The notes below the pieces were generated by a model. That model made no database searches. It worked only from the letters and a program-made list of their open reading frames with translations, and was not told the origin of the DNA. Source: Arthrobacter sp. Leaf141 (GTDB lineage Bacteria > Actinomycetota > Actinomycetes > Actinomycetales > Micrococcaceae). Taken from it: a DNA stretch of 43,184 bases. Below are positions 33,007-41,438 of this stretch, piece by piece (the first letter of the stretch is position 1; each line of letters begins with the position of its first letter). The stretch spans positions 15,772-58,955 of the forward strand of contig NZ_LMOL01000022.1 of the NCBI RefSeq assembly GCF_001424565.1, given 5' to 3'. A program made the translations under genes and the position numbers.

Positions 33007-34119
33007 GTGTTCCTCGCCATCCGCGACATCCGTTTTGCCAAGGGCAGGTTTGCCCTGATGGGCAGCGTGGTCGCTTTGATCACCTTGCTCCTGGTCCTGC
33101 TCTCCGGCTTGACAGCAGGCCTGGCCGACCAGTCCACGTCCGCGATCGCCCGGCTGGGCAGCGGCGGCACCGGGACCGTGGACAGGATAGTGTTCGGCGG
33201 GCCGGCCGGTGCAGGCGCCAAGGCATCCTTTACCGACAGCGCCGTCACTGCGGACCAGGTGGCACTCTGGCGGGACCAGCCAGGCGTCGAGGCCGCCCAA
33301 GCGGTGGGGATCAGCCAGTCCCGCGTGCAGGCCACCGGCCCGGACGGGGCGGTCACGGCCACCGCGAACGTCGCAGTCTTCGGGGTAGCGCCCGACGGCG
33401 GCCTGGCGCCTGGCCCGGTCACGGCAGGTACCGCTGTGCTCGGCTCGGGGGTCGCGGACGACCTGTCGCTGTCCGTCGGCGACCCGGTCACCGTCGGCGG
33501 CATGGAACTGTCCGTCGCCGCCGTTGTGGCCGACCAGTGGTACTCCCATACCAGCGTCGTGTGGGTGGACCTGCCCGTCTGGGCTTCGCTGGCCCATGTA
33601 TCCGGGCCTGCCCAGGCCGGCACCGTGGCCGCCGTCACGCTCGGGCCGGCCGGCGCGGACGAAGCGGCGGCCAACGCAGCTGCCGGCACCGTCAGTGCCA
33701 CCCGCACAGGCTCGTTCCAGGCTTTGGGTTCGTTCCGGAGCGAGAACGGATCGCTGATGTTGATGCAGGGGTTCCTGTACGGCATCTCCGCGCTGGTCAT
33801 TGTGGCGTTCCTGACCGTGTGGACCATCCAGCGGACCCGGGACATCGCGGTGCTGAAGGCCTTGGGTGCCGGCAGCGGCTACATCCTGCGGGACGCCATG
33901 GCGCAGGCGGCGCTGGTCCTGGTGGCCGGCGCGGCCGTTGGTGGTGGTGCCGGCGTTGTTGGCGGCCTGCTCGCCGGCCAGGCGGCGCCGTTCCTGGTCT
34001 CACCCGTCACCACCCTGGTACCCGTGCTCGGCATTGTGTGCCTGGGCCTGGCCGGCGCAGCGCTGGCGGTACGCCGCGTCGCCGGGGTTGACCCATTGCT
34101 TGCCCTCGGTGGCAACTGA
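33007..34119 (+). CDS. FtsX-like ABC permease
   Basis: A 370-residue permease with one TM near 20-40 (MGSVVALITLLLVLLSG), a large outside domain (about 50-240) and three TMs (about 260-355), the MacB/FtsX layout. I start at GTG 33007 (protein begins VFLAIRDIRFAKGR), after GGAAGAAG at 6 nt. An in-frame TTG at 32965 would add 14 basic residues but has a badly placed ribosome site. It is followed after 70 nt by its ATPase gene and lies divergent from the two-component genes. Probably an exporter; substrate unknown. Confidence 0.88.
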   Translation: MFLAIRDIRFAKGRFALMGSVVALITLLLVLLSGLTAGLADQSTSAIARLGSGGTGTVDRIVFGGPAGAGAKASFTDSAVTADQVALWRDQPGVEAAQAVGISQSRVQATGPDGAVTATANVAVFGVAPDGGLAPGPVTAGTAVLGSGVADDLSLSVGDPVTVGGMELSVAAVVADQWYSHTSVVWVDLPVWASLAHVSGPAQAGTVAAVTLGPAGADEAAANAAAGTVSATRTGSFQALGSFRSENGSLMLMQGFLYGISALVIVAFLTVWTIQRTRDIAVLKALGAGSGYILRDAMAQAALVLVAGAAVGGGAGVVGGLLAGQAAPFLVSPVTTLVPVLGIVCLGLAGAALAVRRVAGVDPLLALGGN

Positions 34120-34189
34120 CCTGCCCCGCCATAATGCCGCAGCCAACTCAGCCTGCACGCCATCTCCAGCCATCAGAAGGATTTAACCC

Positions 34190-34894
34190 ATGTCAGCCAA
34201 CTCCGATTCCGCGCCGCTGTCCCTCGTCAACGCCACCCTTGAGTATCCGGATGGGGAAGGCATCGTCACGGCCCTCGACGGCGTCCACCTCACCGTGCAG
34301 GCCGGCCGGATGATGTCCCTGGTGGGTCCGTCCGGATCCGGAAAGTCCAGCCTGCTCGCCGTTGCCGCGACCCTGGTCCGGCCCACGTCCGGGCTGGTGC
34401 TGATAGCCGGCACCGACGCCGGCGGACTGGGGCAGCGGGAGCTCAGTGCCCTGCGGCGGGAAACCATCGGGATCATCTTCCAACAGCCGAACCTTCTGGC
34501 GTCCCTGACCGCCGTCGAACAGCTTATTATCGGCGCCCACCTGCGGGGTGCACCGCTCCGGGATGCGGGCGCCAAGGCTAAGGAGCTGCTGTCACTGGTG
34601 GGCCTGGCGGACTGCGCCGGCAAGCGTCCGCACCAGCTGTCAGGCGGGCAGCGCCAGCGCGTCAATATTGCGCGCGCGTTGATGGGGAAACCCAGGATCC
34701 TGCTGGTGGATGAACCCACGGCAGCCCTGGACCACGACAGAAGCCGGGAAATCGTGCAACTGCTGCGTCGCATCACCGACGAGTTCCAGGTGGCAACCGT
34801 GATGGTTACGCACGACACCGAGTTTGTGCCGCTGACCGATGACGTGGCCACCATGCGCGATGGCCGGCTGGGGCTTGCCGTACGCACCGGCTGA
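34190..34894 (+). CDS. ABC transporter ATP-binding protein
   Basis: A 234-residue ATPase with Walker A GPSGSGKSS (46-54), signature LSGGQRQRV (150-158) and Walker B ILLVDEPTAALD (170-181). It belongs to the MacB/LolD branch and pairs with the FtsX-like permease before it. AAGGA stands 8 nt before ATG 34190. It is close in design to the PadR-linked ATPase at 20489 but diverged. It is convergent with the DoxX gene (12-nt gap). Confidence 0.93.
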   Translation: MSANSDSAPLSLVNATLEYPDGEGIVTALDGVHLTVQAGRMMSLVGPSGSGKSSLLAVAATLVRPTSGLVLIAGTDAGGLGQRELSALRRETIGIIFQQPNLLASLTAVEQLIIGAHLRGAPLRDAGAKAKELLSLVGLADCAGKRPHQLSGGQRQRVNIARALMGKPRILLVDEPTAALDHDRSREIVQLLRRITDEFQVATVMVTHDTEFVPLTDDVATMRDGRLGLAVRTG

Positions 34895-34906
34895 TGTCCC
34901 GGGCGG

Positions 34907-35383
34907 TCAGCGCCGGAGCTTGGCTTCCGCCAGCGCCGTCTGCAGCTCCCGCCAGGCACCGGTGGACCAGAGCGCCCACACCACCAGCGCCGGCTGGAAA
35001 AACAGCCGGATCAGGCGGCTCCGGTCCGAATCCAGTCCGAACCCGTCAGTGCCGGTCGCGTACTGGGAGATGTTGCCGGGAAAAATGGCTATAAAGAAGG
35101 CGGCGGCCACCAGCCCCACCGGAACCCGGCGCCGCCGCAGGACGATCAACGCCGCCCCCAGGCTTACCTCCACAACGCCGGATGCCAGCACCACAAAGTC
35201 CTTGTCCGCGGGGAACCACGGCGGAACCTGCGCCTGGAATTCCTGCCGCGCAAACGTAAGGTGGCTGATGCCGGCAAAGACCAGCGCACCGCCCAGGGCC
35301 ACGGCGCCGATAAGTCGCGGGGCGGAGATTTTCCCGGCCGGTCGCGTGAGGAGCCCGGCCAGTGCAGTTCGCAGAGATGACAT
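34907..35383 (-). CDS. DoxX-family membrane protein
   Basis: A 158-residue protein with four hydrophobic segments (about 23-44, 63-82, 86-104, 128-146), the DoxX-like four-helix layout. The segment FAGISHLTFARQEF is typical of small DoxX relatives. The family includes subunits of quinone-linked enzymes and proteins linked to redox stress. TACCGT stands 6 nt before ATG 35383, so leaderless initiation is likely. The role here is unknown. Confidence 0.82.
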   Translation of the reverse strand: MSSLRTALAGLLTRPAGKISAPRLIGAVALGGALVFAGISHLTFARQEFQAQVPPWFPADKDFVVLASGVVEVSLGAALIVLRRRRVPVGLVAAAFFIAIFPGNISQYATGTDGFGLDSDRSRLIRLFFQPALVVWALWSTGAWRELQTALAEAKLRR

Positions 35384-35389
35384 TACTGA

Positions 35390-35395
35390 ACGGTA
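35390..35395 (-). promoter_or_regulatory. -10 box of the DoxX gene
   Basis: TACCGT is 6 nt before ATG 35383. No ribosome site lies between. Confidence 0.5.
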
Positions 35396-35550
35396 ACATC
35401 AGGAGCTCCCGGTTCCTGCAACGGAGGATGGGGCGCGGTGCCCACCGGGGATGATCCAATGGGTGCGGGGACGCGCCACAAAGGGTGCGCCGCCGTCACG
35501 GTGCGGGCAGCCCCGCAGCGCGTGGCCCGAGCGAGGAACGAGGAATCGAC

Positions 35551-36024
35551 ATGTCCCTGAAGGACACCCTGAAAGCCGATGTTGTCACCCATATGAAGAA
35601 TGGGAACAAGACGGCGCTGACCACCGTCCGCAACGTGCTGGGCGAGATTGAGACGCGGGAAAAATCCGGCAAGACCCCCGTTGAGCTCGACGACCTGCAG
35701 GTCACGGCCCTGCTGCAGAAGGAAGCTGCCAAGCGCCGGGACACCGCAGCCATCTACGCCGCGGCCGGCGAGGACGGGCGCGCCGCAGCGGAAATCTCAG
35801 AGGCGGACATCATCGAGGCGTACCTGCCCCAGGCGCTGACGCGCGAAGATGCCGAAGCCATCGTGGACGAGGTAGTCGCCGGGCTTAAGGCCGACGGCCA
35901 CGAGTTGACGGTCCGGTCCATGGGAACGGTGATGAAATCAGTCACGCCCCGCATTGCGGGCCGGTTCGACGGCAAGGCAGTCAGCGAGATCGTGCGCGCA
36001 CGGTTGGCCCAAGTGCAGCGTTAA
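35551..36024 (+). CDS. GatB/YqeY domain protein
   Basis: A 157-residue YqeY protein, related to the helical tail of amidotransferase GatB. It spans the full domain: LKADVVTHMKNGNKTALTTVRNVLGEI, the middle KRRDTAAIYAAAGRxD-like region and the end MGTVMKSVTPRIAGRFDGKAVS. It may bind tRNA; its role is not settled. The start ATG 35551 follows GAGGA. It ends in a bidirectional terminator shared with tRNA-Thr. Confidence 0.93.
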   Translation: MSLKDTLKADVVTHMKNGNKTALTTVRNVLGEIETREKSGKTPVELDDLQVTALLQKEAAKRRDTAAIYAAAGEDGRAAAEISEADIIEAYLPQALTREDAEAIVDEVVAGLKADGHELTVRSMGTVMKSVTPRIAGRFDGKAVSEIVRARLAQVQR

Positions 36025-36029
36025 CCAGC

Positions 36030-36076
36030 AAAAAACCCCGTACAGTCGCAGATTTCCGCGACGATACGGGGTTTTT
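36030..36076. terminator. Bidirectional terminator, yqeY and tRNA-Thr
   Basis: CCCCGTA pairs with TACGGGG (36036-36042 with 36065-36071), flanked by an A run on one side and a T run on the other and with an inner TCGC/GCGA stem. It ends transcription from both strands. Confidence 0.88.
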
Positions 36077-36080
36077 CCCG

Positions 36081-36153
36081 AGCTTCCTATCAGAATCGAA
36101 CTGATGACCTTTTCATTACGAGTGAAACGCTCTACCGACTGAGCTAAGGAAGC
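36081..36153 (-). tRNA. tRNA-Thr (anticodon CGT)
   Basis: A 73-nt tRNA reading ACG codons. Acceptor GCTTCCT pairs with AGGAAGC. Anticodon stem TTTCA/TGAAA encloses CTCGTAA, giving CGT. T arm is ATCAG-TTCGATT-CTGAT. The discriminator is T and CCA is not encoded. Confidence 0.97.
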
Positions 36154-36198
36154 ACCGCACGAACTTTCCGGCGAACCGGGCGCTTCATGCAAGAGTCA

Positions 36199-36228
36199 AC
36201 TGTAATGGAGTCCCGGCGCCCGGGTCAA
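36199..36228 (-). promoter_or_regulatory. Promoter of tRNA-Thr
   Basis: On the minus strand TTGACC (36228-36223), an 18-nt spacer and TACAGT (36204-36199) lie about 45 nt before the tRNA 5' end. A good consensus pair in the 88-nt gap. Confidence 0.6.
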
Positions 36229-36241
36229 AATGGCCGGCGCC

Positions 36242-37804
36242 TCAACATACGGTGTTGTCGGCCGGCACCTGGCCGCTCAGCAGGTAACGGTCCACGGCGT
36301 CCTCCAGGCAGCTGTTCGACCGGCCGTAGGCGGTGTGCCCTTCGCCTTCCCAGGTCATCAGCGCGGCGTTGCCCAGCTGCCTGCGGAGGGACCCGGCCCA
36401 TTCCACCGGCGTCGCGGGGTCTCCCGTGGTGCCGATGACCACAATCGGGGACCCGCCGGTGTACTCCACCAGCGCCGGGGTGCGGATGTTGCCGTATGGC
36501 CAGTCCGTGCAGTTGGTGCCGCCGTAAGCGAAGAAGTAGCCGAAAGTGGGGGACTCCTGCATCAGGCGCTGCTGCTCGGCCCGCATGGCGGCGGGATCGG
36601 TGACCATGGGGTAGTCCAGGCAGTTGATGGCGTTGAAGGCAAACGTGGAGTTGGACGAATAGGTGCCGTTGGCAGTGCGGTCCGCGCCGAGGTCGGCCAG
36701 CCGCAGCACCAGGCTTACATCGCCCGACGTGGCCGCTTCCAGGGCCTGCGTGAGGGCCGGCCAGCTTTGGTCGTTGTACAGCGGGGTAATCAGGCCGCTC
36801 ACAAACATGTTGGCGTTAACCAGCCGGCCGTCCTTTGCCGTCCGCGGGGTCTGCTGCACGGCGGCAATGAGGTCCCGGATCTGCTGGACCCCGGAATCAA
36901 CGTCGCCGCTCAGCGGACAGCCGTCCTGGCGGAGGCAGCTGGCAACGTAGGCGCGGATGGCCTTTTCAAAGGCCTTCGCCTGGCCGCTGGTCAGCTCCTC
37001 GTTGCTGATGGACGGATCCAGGGCTCCATCGAGCACCATCCGGCCCACGTTGTCCGGGAACAGCGAGGCGTAGGTGGAGCCCAGGAACGTTCCGTAGGAG
37101 TAGCCAACGTAGTTGAGCTTCGCGTCATTCACCACGGCGCGGAGGATGTCCATGTCCTTGGCGGAACTGACGGTGTCAAGGTGCGCCATCACGGGGCCGG
37201 TCTGCTCCGCGCACCGGGCGGCGATGGCCTTGTTGTCGGCCAGTGCGGCGGCCAGGCCGGCGTCGGTCTCCAGGTCGTAGATTTTGGCCCGTGCCTCGTC
37301 CCGCTCGGCATCGTTCAGGCAGGTGACTGGCGCTGAGCGTTTGACGCCGCGCGGGTCGAAGCCCACCAGGTCGAAAGCGTCCCGGACGGTGGTGGGGAAC
37401 TGGGTCCCGGCCGCGTCCTTGACGAAGTCGTACCCGGAGGCGCCGGGTCCGCCGGGGTTGACCAGGAGGCTGCCGGTTTTGGTGCCCGTGGCAGGTGCCC
37501 GCAGCGCCGCAATCTGGATGGTTTCACCGTCCGGATCCGCGTAGTCCTCGGGAACAGTGACCCTGGCGCACTGGAATTCCTGCTCGCAGGGCTCCCAGAC
37601 CACTTCCTGGGCGTAGAAGTCCGCCAGGCCTTCCGGCGCCGAGGCGACGATGGAGGGATCGGCCTTGGCTGTGGCGGCTTCCTGGTTCCCGCTGCCATTA
37701 ACCAGCGTGCAGGAGGCCAGTACCAGCGAGAGGGCCAGGGCGCCGGCGGCACGGAACGCCACGGCAAGGGGTCGGGCGCGTGCGGGCAGGTGGCGGGCAG
37801 TCAT
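36242..37804 (-). CDS. Lipoprotein alpha/beta hydrolase, tripeptidyl-aminopeptidase-like
   Basis: A 520-residue exported hydrolase of the actinobacterial SlpD/TAP-like group, which trims short peptides from the N terminus. The signal sequence ends in lipobox LASC with C32. The catalytic triad is S236 (GYSYG), D462 (GTTGDPATP) and H490 (GEGHTAYG). The oxyanion region VNPGGPGASG precedes. The C-terminal TAP-like part has several cysteines, likely disulfides. AAGGAGA stands 4 nt before the ATG. It follows holB by 18 nt on the same strand, so is probably cotranscribed. Confidence 0.9.
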   Translation of the reverse strand: MTARHLPARARPLAVAFRAAGALALSLVLASCTLVNGSGNQEAATAKADPSIVASAPEGLADFYAQEVVWEPCEQEFQCARVTVPEDYADPDGETIQIAALRAPATGTKTGSLLVNPGGPGASGYDFVKDAAGTQFPTTVRDAFDLVGFDPRGVKRSAPVTCLNDAERDEARAKIYDLETDAGLAAALADNKAIAARCAEQTGPVMAHLDTVSSAKDMDILRAVVNDAKLNYVGYSYGTFLGSTYASLFPDNVGRMVLDGALDPSISNEELTSGQAKAFEKAIRAYVASCLRQDGCPLSGDVDSGVQQIRDLIAAVQQTPRTAKDGRLVNANMFVSGLITPLYNDQSWPALTQALEAATSGDVSLVLRLADLGADRTANGTYSSNSTFAFNAINCLDYPMVTDPAAMRAEQQRLMQESPTFGYFFAYGGTNCTDWPYGNIRTPALVEYTGGSPIVVIGTTGDPATPVEWAGSLRRQLGNAALMTWEGEGHTAYGRSNSCLEDAVDRYLLSGQVPADNTVC

Positions 37805-37822
37805 CGGGTCTCCTTGGAGGTC

Positions 37823-38965
37823 TCAGATCAGGCTGGCTGCCATGGACTCTATGGCCAACAGCGGTGCAACGTTGGTGGTGGTGATGCGTTCGCGGGCTTT
37901 ATTGATGGCATCCATCCGGGCCAGGGTGGCTTCGGGAGCTGACCGCCGGGCGAACTCTTCGAGCTCACTGCGCAGTTCAATGTTCACCAGCTCCACAGCG
38001 TTCCCCAGCTGGATAATCAGCACATCGCGGTAAAACGACAGCAGGTCAGTCAGGGTCCGGTCCAGGGAGTCTGTGATGGACCGCTTGGCCCGCCGTTTCT
38101 GATCGTCTTCGAGCTGTTTGACCTGGCTCCGCATGGCCGGCGGCAACGTCCCTGACTCGGGGGCACCGAGCGTGGCCAGCAACGCAATCTTCTCCGCGGC
38201 GTCGCGCTCCTCGTTGGAACTGTTCGCTTCCGCGGTGGCGATCTTCACCAGTTTATCCGCCATCATCACCGCCGCGGTAACACCGCGGAGTCCCAACGGG
38301 AAACGCACCGTCTCCAGCCGGCGTTCCCGGGCGGCCGGGTCGCGGGCCAGCCGGCGCGCGATGCCCACATGGCTTTGCGCGGCGCGGGCGGCCCGTTCCG
38401 CGAGTCCGGGCTCCACCCCGTCGCGTTTGACCAGCAGCGCAGCAACGTCTGCAGCCGGCGGAAGCCTCAGGGCGACGCTGCGGCACCGGGACCGGATGGT
38501 CACCAGCACATCGGCGGGGGAGGGGGCACACAGCATCCATACGGTCCGCGGCGTTGGTTCCTCGATGGCCTTGAGCAGCACGTTGGTGGTGCGCTCGGCC
38601 ATCCGGTCGGCGTCCTCCACCACGATGATCCGCCACCGCCCGGACGAGGGACGGTTACCGGCGGTGGCCACCAGGTCCCTGGCCTCGTCGATGGTGATGG
38701 TCACCTTTTCCGTCCGGACGAAGGTGACGTCGGAGTGGGTCTCGCCCAGGATGGTGCGGCAGGCGGGGCAGTGCCCGCAGCCCCGGAGCGCCACATCCTC
38801 CTGGTCGCAGTTCAGGGCCGCCGCAAACGCCCGCGCCGCGTTGGAGCGGCCGGAGCCGGGCGGTCCCGTAAAAAGCCAGGCGTGGGTCAGGCTGTCGCCG
38901 CTGGCCGCCTGGCGCAGTTGTTCGACGACGGCGGGCTGGCCCTGCAGGTCATCCCAGACGGTCAC
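37823..38965 (-). CDS. holB: DNA polymerase III subunit delta'
   Basis: A 380-residue clamp-loader subunit. The AAA+ core has a P-loop-like GPPGSGRS (34-41) in which the usual lysine is R40, fitting a subunit that does not hydrolyse ATP. The zinc module is C53, C63, C66, C69 (CGHCPAC). VEDADRM is the Walker B region, and EEPTPRTVW and RSRCRSV (SRC motif) follow. The GTG start overlaps the tmk stop as GTGA. It works with DnaX and HolA to load the sliding clamp. Confidence 0.94.
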   Translation of the reverse strand: MTVWDDLQGQPAVVEQLRQAASGDSLTHAWLFTGPPGSGRSNAARAFAAALNCDQEDVALRGCGHCPACRTILGETHSDVTFVRTEKVTITIDEARDLVATAGNRPSSGRWRIIVVEDADRMAERTTNVLLKAIEEPTPRTVWMLCAPSPADVLVTIRSRCRSVALRLPPAADVAALLVKRDGVEPGLAERAARAAQSHVGIARRLARDPAARERRLETVRFPLGLRGVTAAVMMADKLVKIATAEANSSNEERDAAEKIALLATLGAPESGTLPPAMRSQVKQLEDDQKRRAKRSITDSLDRTLTDLLSFYRDVLIIQLGNAVELVNIELRSELEEFARRSAPEATLARMDAINKARERITTTNVAPLLAIESMAASLI

Positions 38966-39759
38966 GGCAGATCACCTGGGCCGACGTCGGCCGGAAGGGA
39001 AGCAGCTGGAAGGGAAGCGGCCGGGTGGGAAACCTCGGGAAGGGAAGCGGCGGGAGGGGAAGCGGCGGGAGGGGAAGCGGCCGGCTGGGAAGGCGCGGGG
39101 AGGCCGGCAGGGGTTGCTGCGCCGCCGGCCAGCAGCGCCTCCACCCGCTCCAGGATCCGCGCGGCGAGGTCCGCCACGGACAGGTGCGCCGGGAGCACCA
39201 GGTAGGTTCCGGGCCGGGCGCCGGCCAGGGCAAGGAATGCGTCGCGGATCCGGGAGTGGAACTCATCCGCCTCGGATTCGAGCCGGTCCTCGGCAGCTTC
39301 GCCGGCTGTGCGGCGGCGGCGGCCCATGGCCGGGTCAACATCCAGCAGGACGGTCAGGTCCGGTTGCAGGCCCGAGGTGGCCCACTCGTTCAGGGTCCGG
39401 ACGGCGTCCTGGCCCAGGTTCCGGCCGGCACCCTGGTACGCCACGGAGGAGTCGATATACCGGTCGGTCAGGACAACCGTGCCGCGCTCCAGTGCCGGCC
39501 TGATCACCTGGCCGGCGTGTGCCGCGCGGGATGCCGCGAAGATGAGCGCCTCGGTGTGGGCGTCGATGTGGCCGTGGCCATGGTCCAGGACCAGCGAGCG
39601 GAGCTTTTCGCCAATGGGAGTCCCGCCGGGCTCGCGGGTGCGCAGCACTGTCAGCCCGCGGGATTCCAGTGATTCAGCCAGCCGGGCTGCCTGCGTGGAC
39701 TTGCCGGCACCATCGCCGCCTTCAAACGCGATGAATAGGCCGGCCGTTAGTGTGCTCAC
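38962..39759 (-). CDS. tmk: Thymidylate kinase with repeat tail
   Basis: Phosphorylates dTMP to dTDP. The P-loop is GGDGAGKST (14-22); the DR motif is TDRYIDSS (D99, R100), followed by YQGAGRN; the lid is near 148-172. The enzyme proper ends near residue 210. A tail of about 55 residues follows, with seven PAAS(P/L)-type pentapeptides (about 226-260) encoded by 15-bp DNA repeats. Such a tail is not part of the family fold. GTG 39759 has TAGGCT 6 nt upstream. It is the first gene of the tmk-holB-hydrolase operon. Confidence 0.95.
   Translation of the reverse strand: MSTLTAGLFIAFEGGDGAGKSTQAARLAESLESRGLTVLRTREPGGTPIGEKLRSLVLDHGHGHIDAHTEALIFAASRAAHAGQVIRPALERGTVVLTDRYIDSSVAYQGAGRNLGQDAVRTLNEWATSGLQPDLTVLLDVDPAMGRRRRTAGEAAEDRLESEADEFHSRIRDAFLALAGARPGTYLVLPAHLSVADLAARILERVEALLAGGAATPAGLPAPSQPAASPPAASPPAASLPEVSHPAASLPAASLPADVGPGDLP
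38980..39084. repeat. 15-bp tandem repeats in the 3' end of tmk
   Basis: About seven units with plus-strand core GGGAAGCGGC, in frame with the gene and coding for PAAS-type pentapeptides. Copy differences keep the frame. Slippage could change tail length. Confidence 0.8.
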
Positions 39760-39765
39760 CGCACC

Positions 39766-39771
39766 AGCCTA
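39766..39771 (-). promoter_or_regulatory. -10 box of tmk, leaderless start
   Basis: TAGGCT lies 6 nt before GTG 39759, with no ribosome site. Confidence 0.55.
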
Positions 39772-39871
39772 CCGATCCCGGCCCGCAATCCCCGATTGGG
39801 GCGCCGCGCTGGGGATAACCGCCCGGCGCCCGGCGGGCGGCCCTGCTTTCCGCCCGCTCCCTGCCGGACAG

Positions 39872-39877
39872 TACGCT
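39872..39877 (+). promoter_or_regulatory. -10 box of the PLP-enzyme gene, leaderless start
   Basis: TACGCT lies 7 nt before ATG 39885, with only a T-rich stretch between. Confidence 0.55.
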
Positions 39878-39884
39878 TTTTCGC

Positions 39885-41075
39885 ATGAGCCTTTCTGAAC
39901 AGCAGGCAGCCGCCCTGTCCCCGGACACCTTGGTGGTGGCTGCCGGACGCCCGCCGCGGGAGCGCGACCAGCCCGTCAACCCGCCCCTGGTCCTCTCCTC
40001 CACCTATTTCGGTACGGGCCCGCTGGCCGACGGCGACCGCGGCTACGGCCGGTACTCGAACCCCACCTGGGACCCCTTCGAGGAGGCACTGGGCCAGCTC
40101 GAAGGCTCGGACCTGCCCGGGCTGCTCTACGCGTCCGGCCTGGCAGCCGTCAGCTCCGCGTTGTCGCTGATCCCCGCAGGAGGAGTACTGGTGATGCCCA
40201 CCCACAGCTACTCCGGCACCCTGGTGATGGCAGCCGAACTGGCGCAGAAGGGCTTCATCGAGCTCCGCACCGTGGACATCGCGGATACTGCGGCCGTGAT
40301 CGAAGCCCTGGCCCCGGCCGGTCCGGATGGCCGCCAGGCCAGCATGCTGTGGCTGGAGAGCCCCACCAACCCGATGCTCGGCATCGCCGAAGTCTCCGTC
40401 CTGGCCGAAGCCGCCCACCGGGCCGGTGCCATGGTGGTGACGGACAACACCTTTTCCACGCCCTTGGGGCAGCAGCCCCTGAAACTGGGTTCCGACGTCG
40501 TCCTCCACTCGGTGACCAAATACCTGGCCGGCCATTCGGACGTTGTCCTCGGCGCCCTGGTGACCGCCAACCCCGAAATCCGGGCCGCGTTGCTCCACCA
40601 CCGGATCATCCACGGCGGCATCGCCGGGCCGTTCGAAGCCTGGCTTGCCCTGCGTGGCCTGCGCACCCTGGCGCTCCGGGTGGAGCGGTCCCAGGCGTCC
40701 GCCCAGATCCTCGCGGAGCAGCTCAGCGCCCACCCGCGGATCGAATCCGTCCGGTTCCCAGGCCTGGCCACGGATCCGGGCCACGAACGGGCCAGGAGCC
40801 AGATGAACGGTTTCGGGTCCATTGTCTGCATCCAGGTGGCCCCCGTGGCAGGGCTCACGGGCGCCGAAGCCGCCGATGCGCTGGTCAGGGGGCTGGAGCT
40901 GTGGCTGCCCGCAACCTCGCTGGGCGGGGTGGAATCCCTGATCGAGCGGCGCCGCCGGCACGCCGCGGAGCCGGCCAGTGTTCCGGAGAACCTGGTCCGG
41001 CTCAGCGTCGGTGTGGAGAACGCCGCAGACCTCTGGGCCGATTTGCAGCAGGCGCTGGACCGGTTGGGACGCTAG
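39885..41075 (+). CDS. Cystathionine gamma-synthase-like PLP enzyme
   Basis: A 396-residue enzyme of the Cys/Met-metabolism PLP family (gamma-synthase, gamma-lyase or beta-lyase). The cofactor lysine is K212 in HSVTKYLAGHSD. Other blocks are YSNPTWDPFEEALGQLEG, ESPTNPMLGI and VVTDNTFSTPLGQQPL. It probably acts in methionine synthesis or breakdown of cystathionine; the exact reaction is not certain, so no symbol is given. Its stop TAG forms part of the -10 box of the next gene. It is divergent from tmk. Confidence 0.92.
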   Translation: MSLSEQQAAALSPDTLVVAAGRPPRERDQPVNPPLVLSSTYFGTGPLADGDRGYGRYSNPTWDPFEEALGQLEGSDLPGLLYASGLAAVSSALSLIPAGGVLVMPTHSYSGTLVMAAELAQKGFIELRTVDIADTAAVIEALAPAGPDGRQASMLWLESPTNPMLGIAEVSVLAEAAHRAGAMVVTDNTFSTPLGQQPLKLGSDVVLHSVTKYLAGHSDVVLGALVTANPEIRAALLHHRIIHGGIAGPFEAWLALRGLRTLALRVERSQASAQILAEQLSAHPRIESVRFPGLATDPGHERARSQMNGFGSIVCIQVAPVAGLTGAEAADALVRGLELWLPATSLGGVESLIERRRRHAAEPASVPENLVRLSVGVENAADLWADLQQALDRLGR

Positions 41076-41078
41076 GCT
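41073..41078 (+). promoter_or_regulatory. -10 box of the DUF2516 gene
   Basis: TAGGCT, whose first three bases are the stop codon of the preceding gene, lies 6 nt before GTG 41085. Confidence 0.55.
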
Positions 41079-41084
41079 GGGTCC

Positions 41085-41438
41085 GTGGACGGTGAACTGA
41101 TTATTGTGCCCGTAGAACGGGCAGTGTTCTTTATCCTGGCGCTGGTGGCGCTGGGACTCGAGCTGTGGGCCGTGGTGGACTGCGCCCGGCACCGCGCGAA
41201 CGCCTTCGAGGCCACCGGAAAGCGGACCAAGCCCTTCTGGCTCGCCCTCACCGGAGGCGCAGCCCTGGTGGGAGTGATCTCCCTGTTCGGCAGCGGCGGT
41301 GGGATCTTCGGCACCCTAGGCCTCTTCGGCCTTGCGGCAGTGGTGGCAGCGTCCGTGTACCTCGCCGACGTCCGGCCCGCCGTCAAGGACGCAGGCCGCG
41401 GCGGCAGCCGCAACATGGGCCCCTACGGCCCCTGGTGA
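41085..41438 (+). CDS. DUF2516-family membrane protein
   Basis: A 117-residue protein of the actinobacterial DUF2516 family. Three hydrophobic segments are visible (about 12-31, 48-66, 70-90). The block ELWAVVDCARHRANAFEATGKRTK, here in parts WAVVDCARHR and FEATGKRTKPFW, is the family signature. The tail [14 protein letters not shown] is likely cytoplasmic. The start is GTG 41085 with no ribosome site. It overlaps the end of the convergent methyltransferase gene by 16 nt. Function unknown. Confidence 0.88.
   Translation: MDGELIIVPVERAVFFILALVALGLELWAVVDCARHRANAFEATGKRTKPFWLALTGGAALVGVISLFGSGGGIFGTLGLFGLAAVVAASVYLADVRPAVKDAGRGGSRNMGPYGPW

Noticed and set aside
38980..39084. Tandem repeats in tmk as a CRISPR array
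   Set aside because: Units are 15 bp, contiguous, in frame and without spacers; no cas genes are present.
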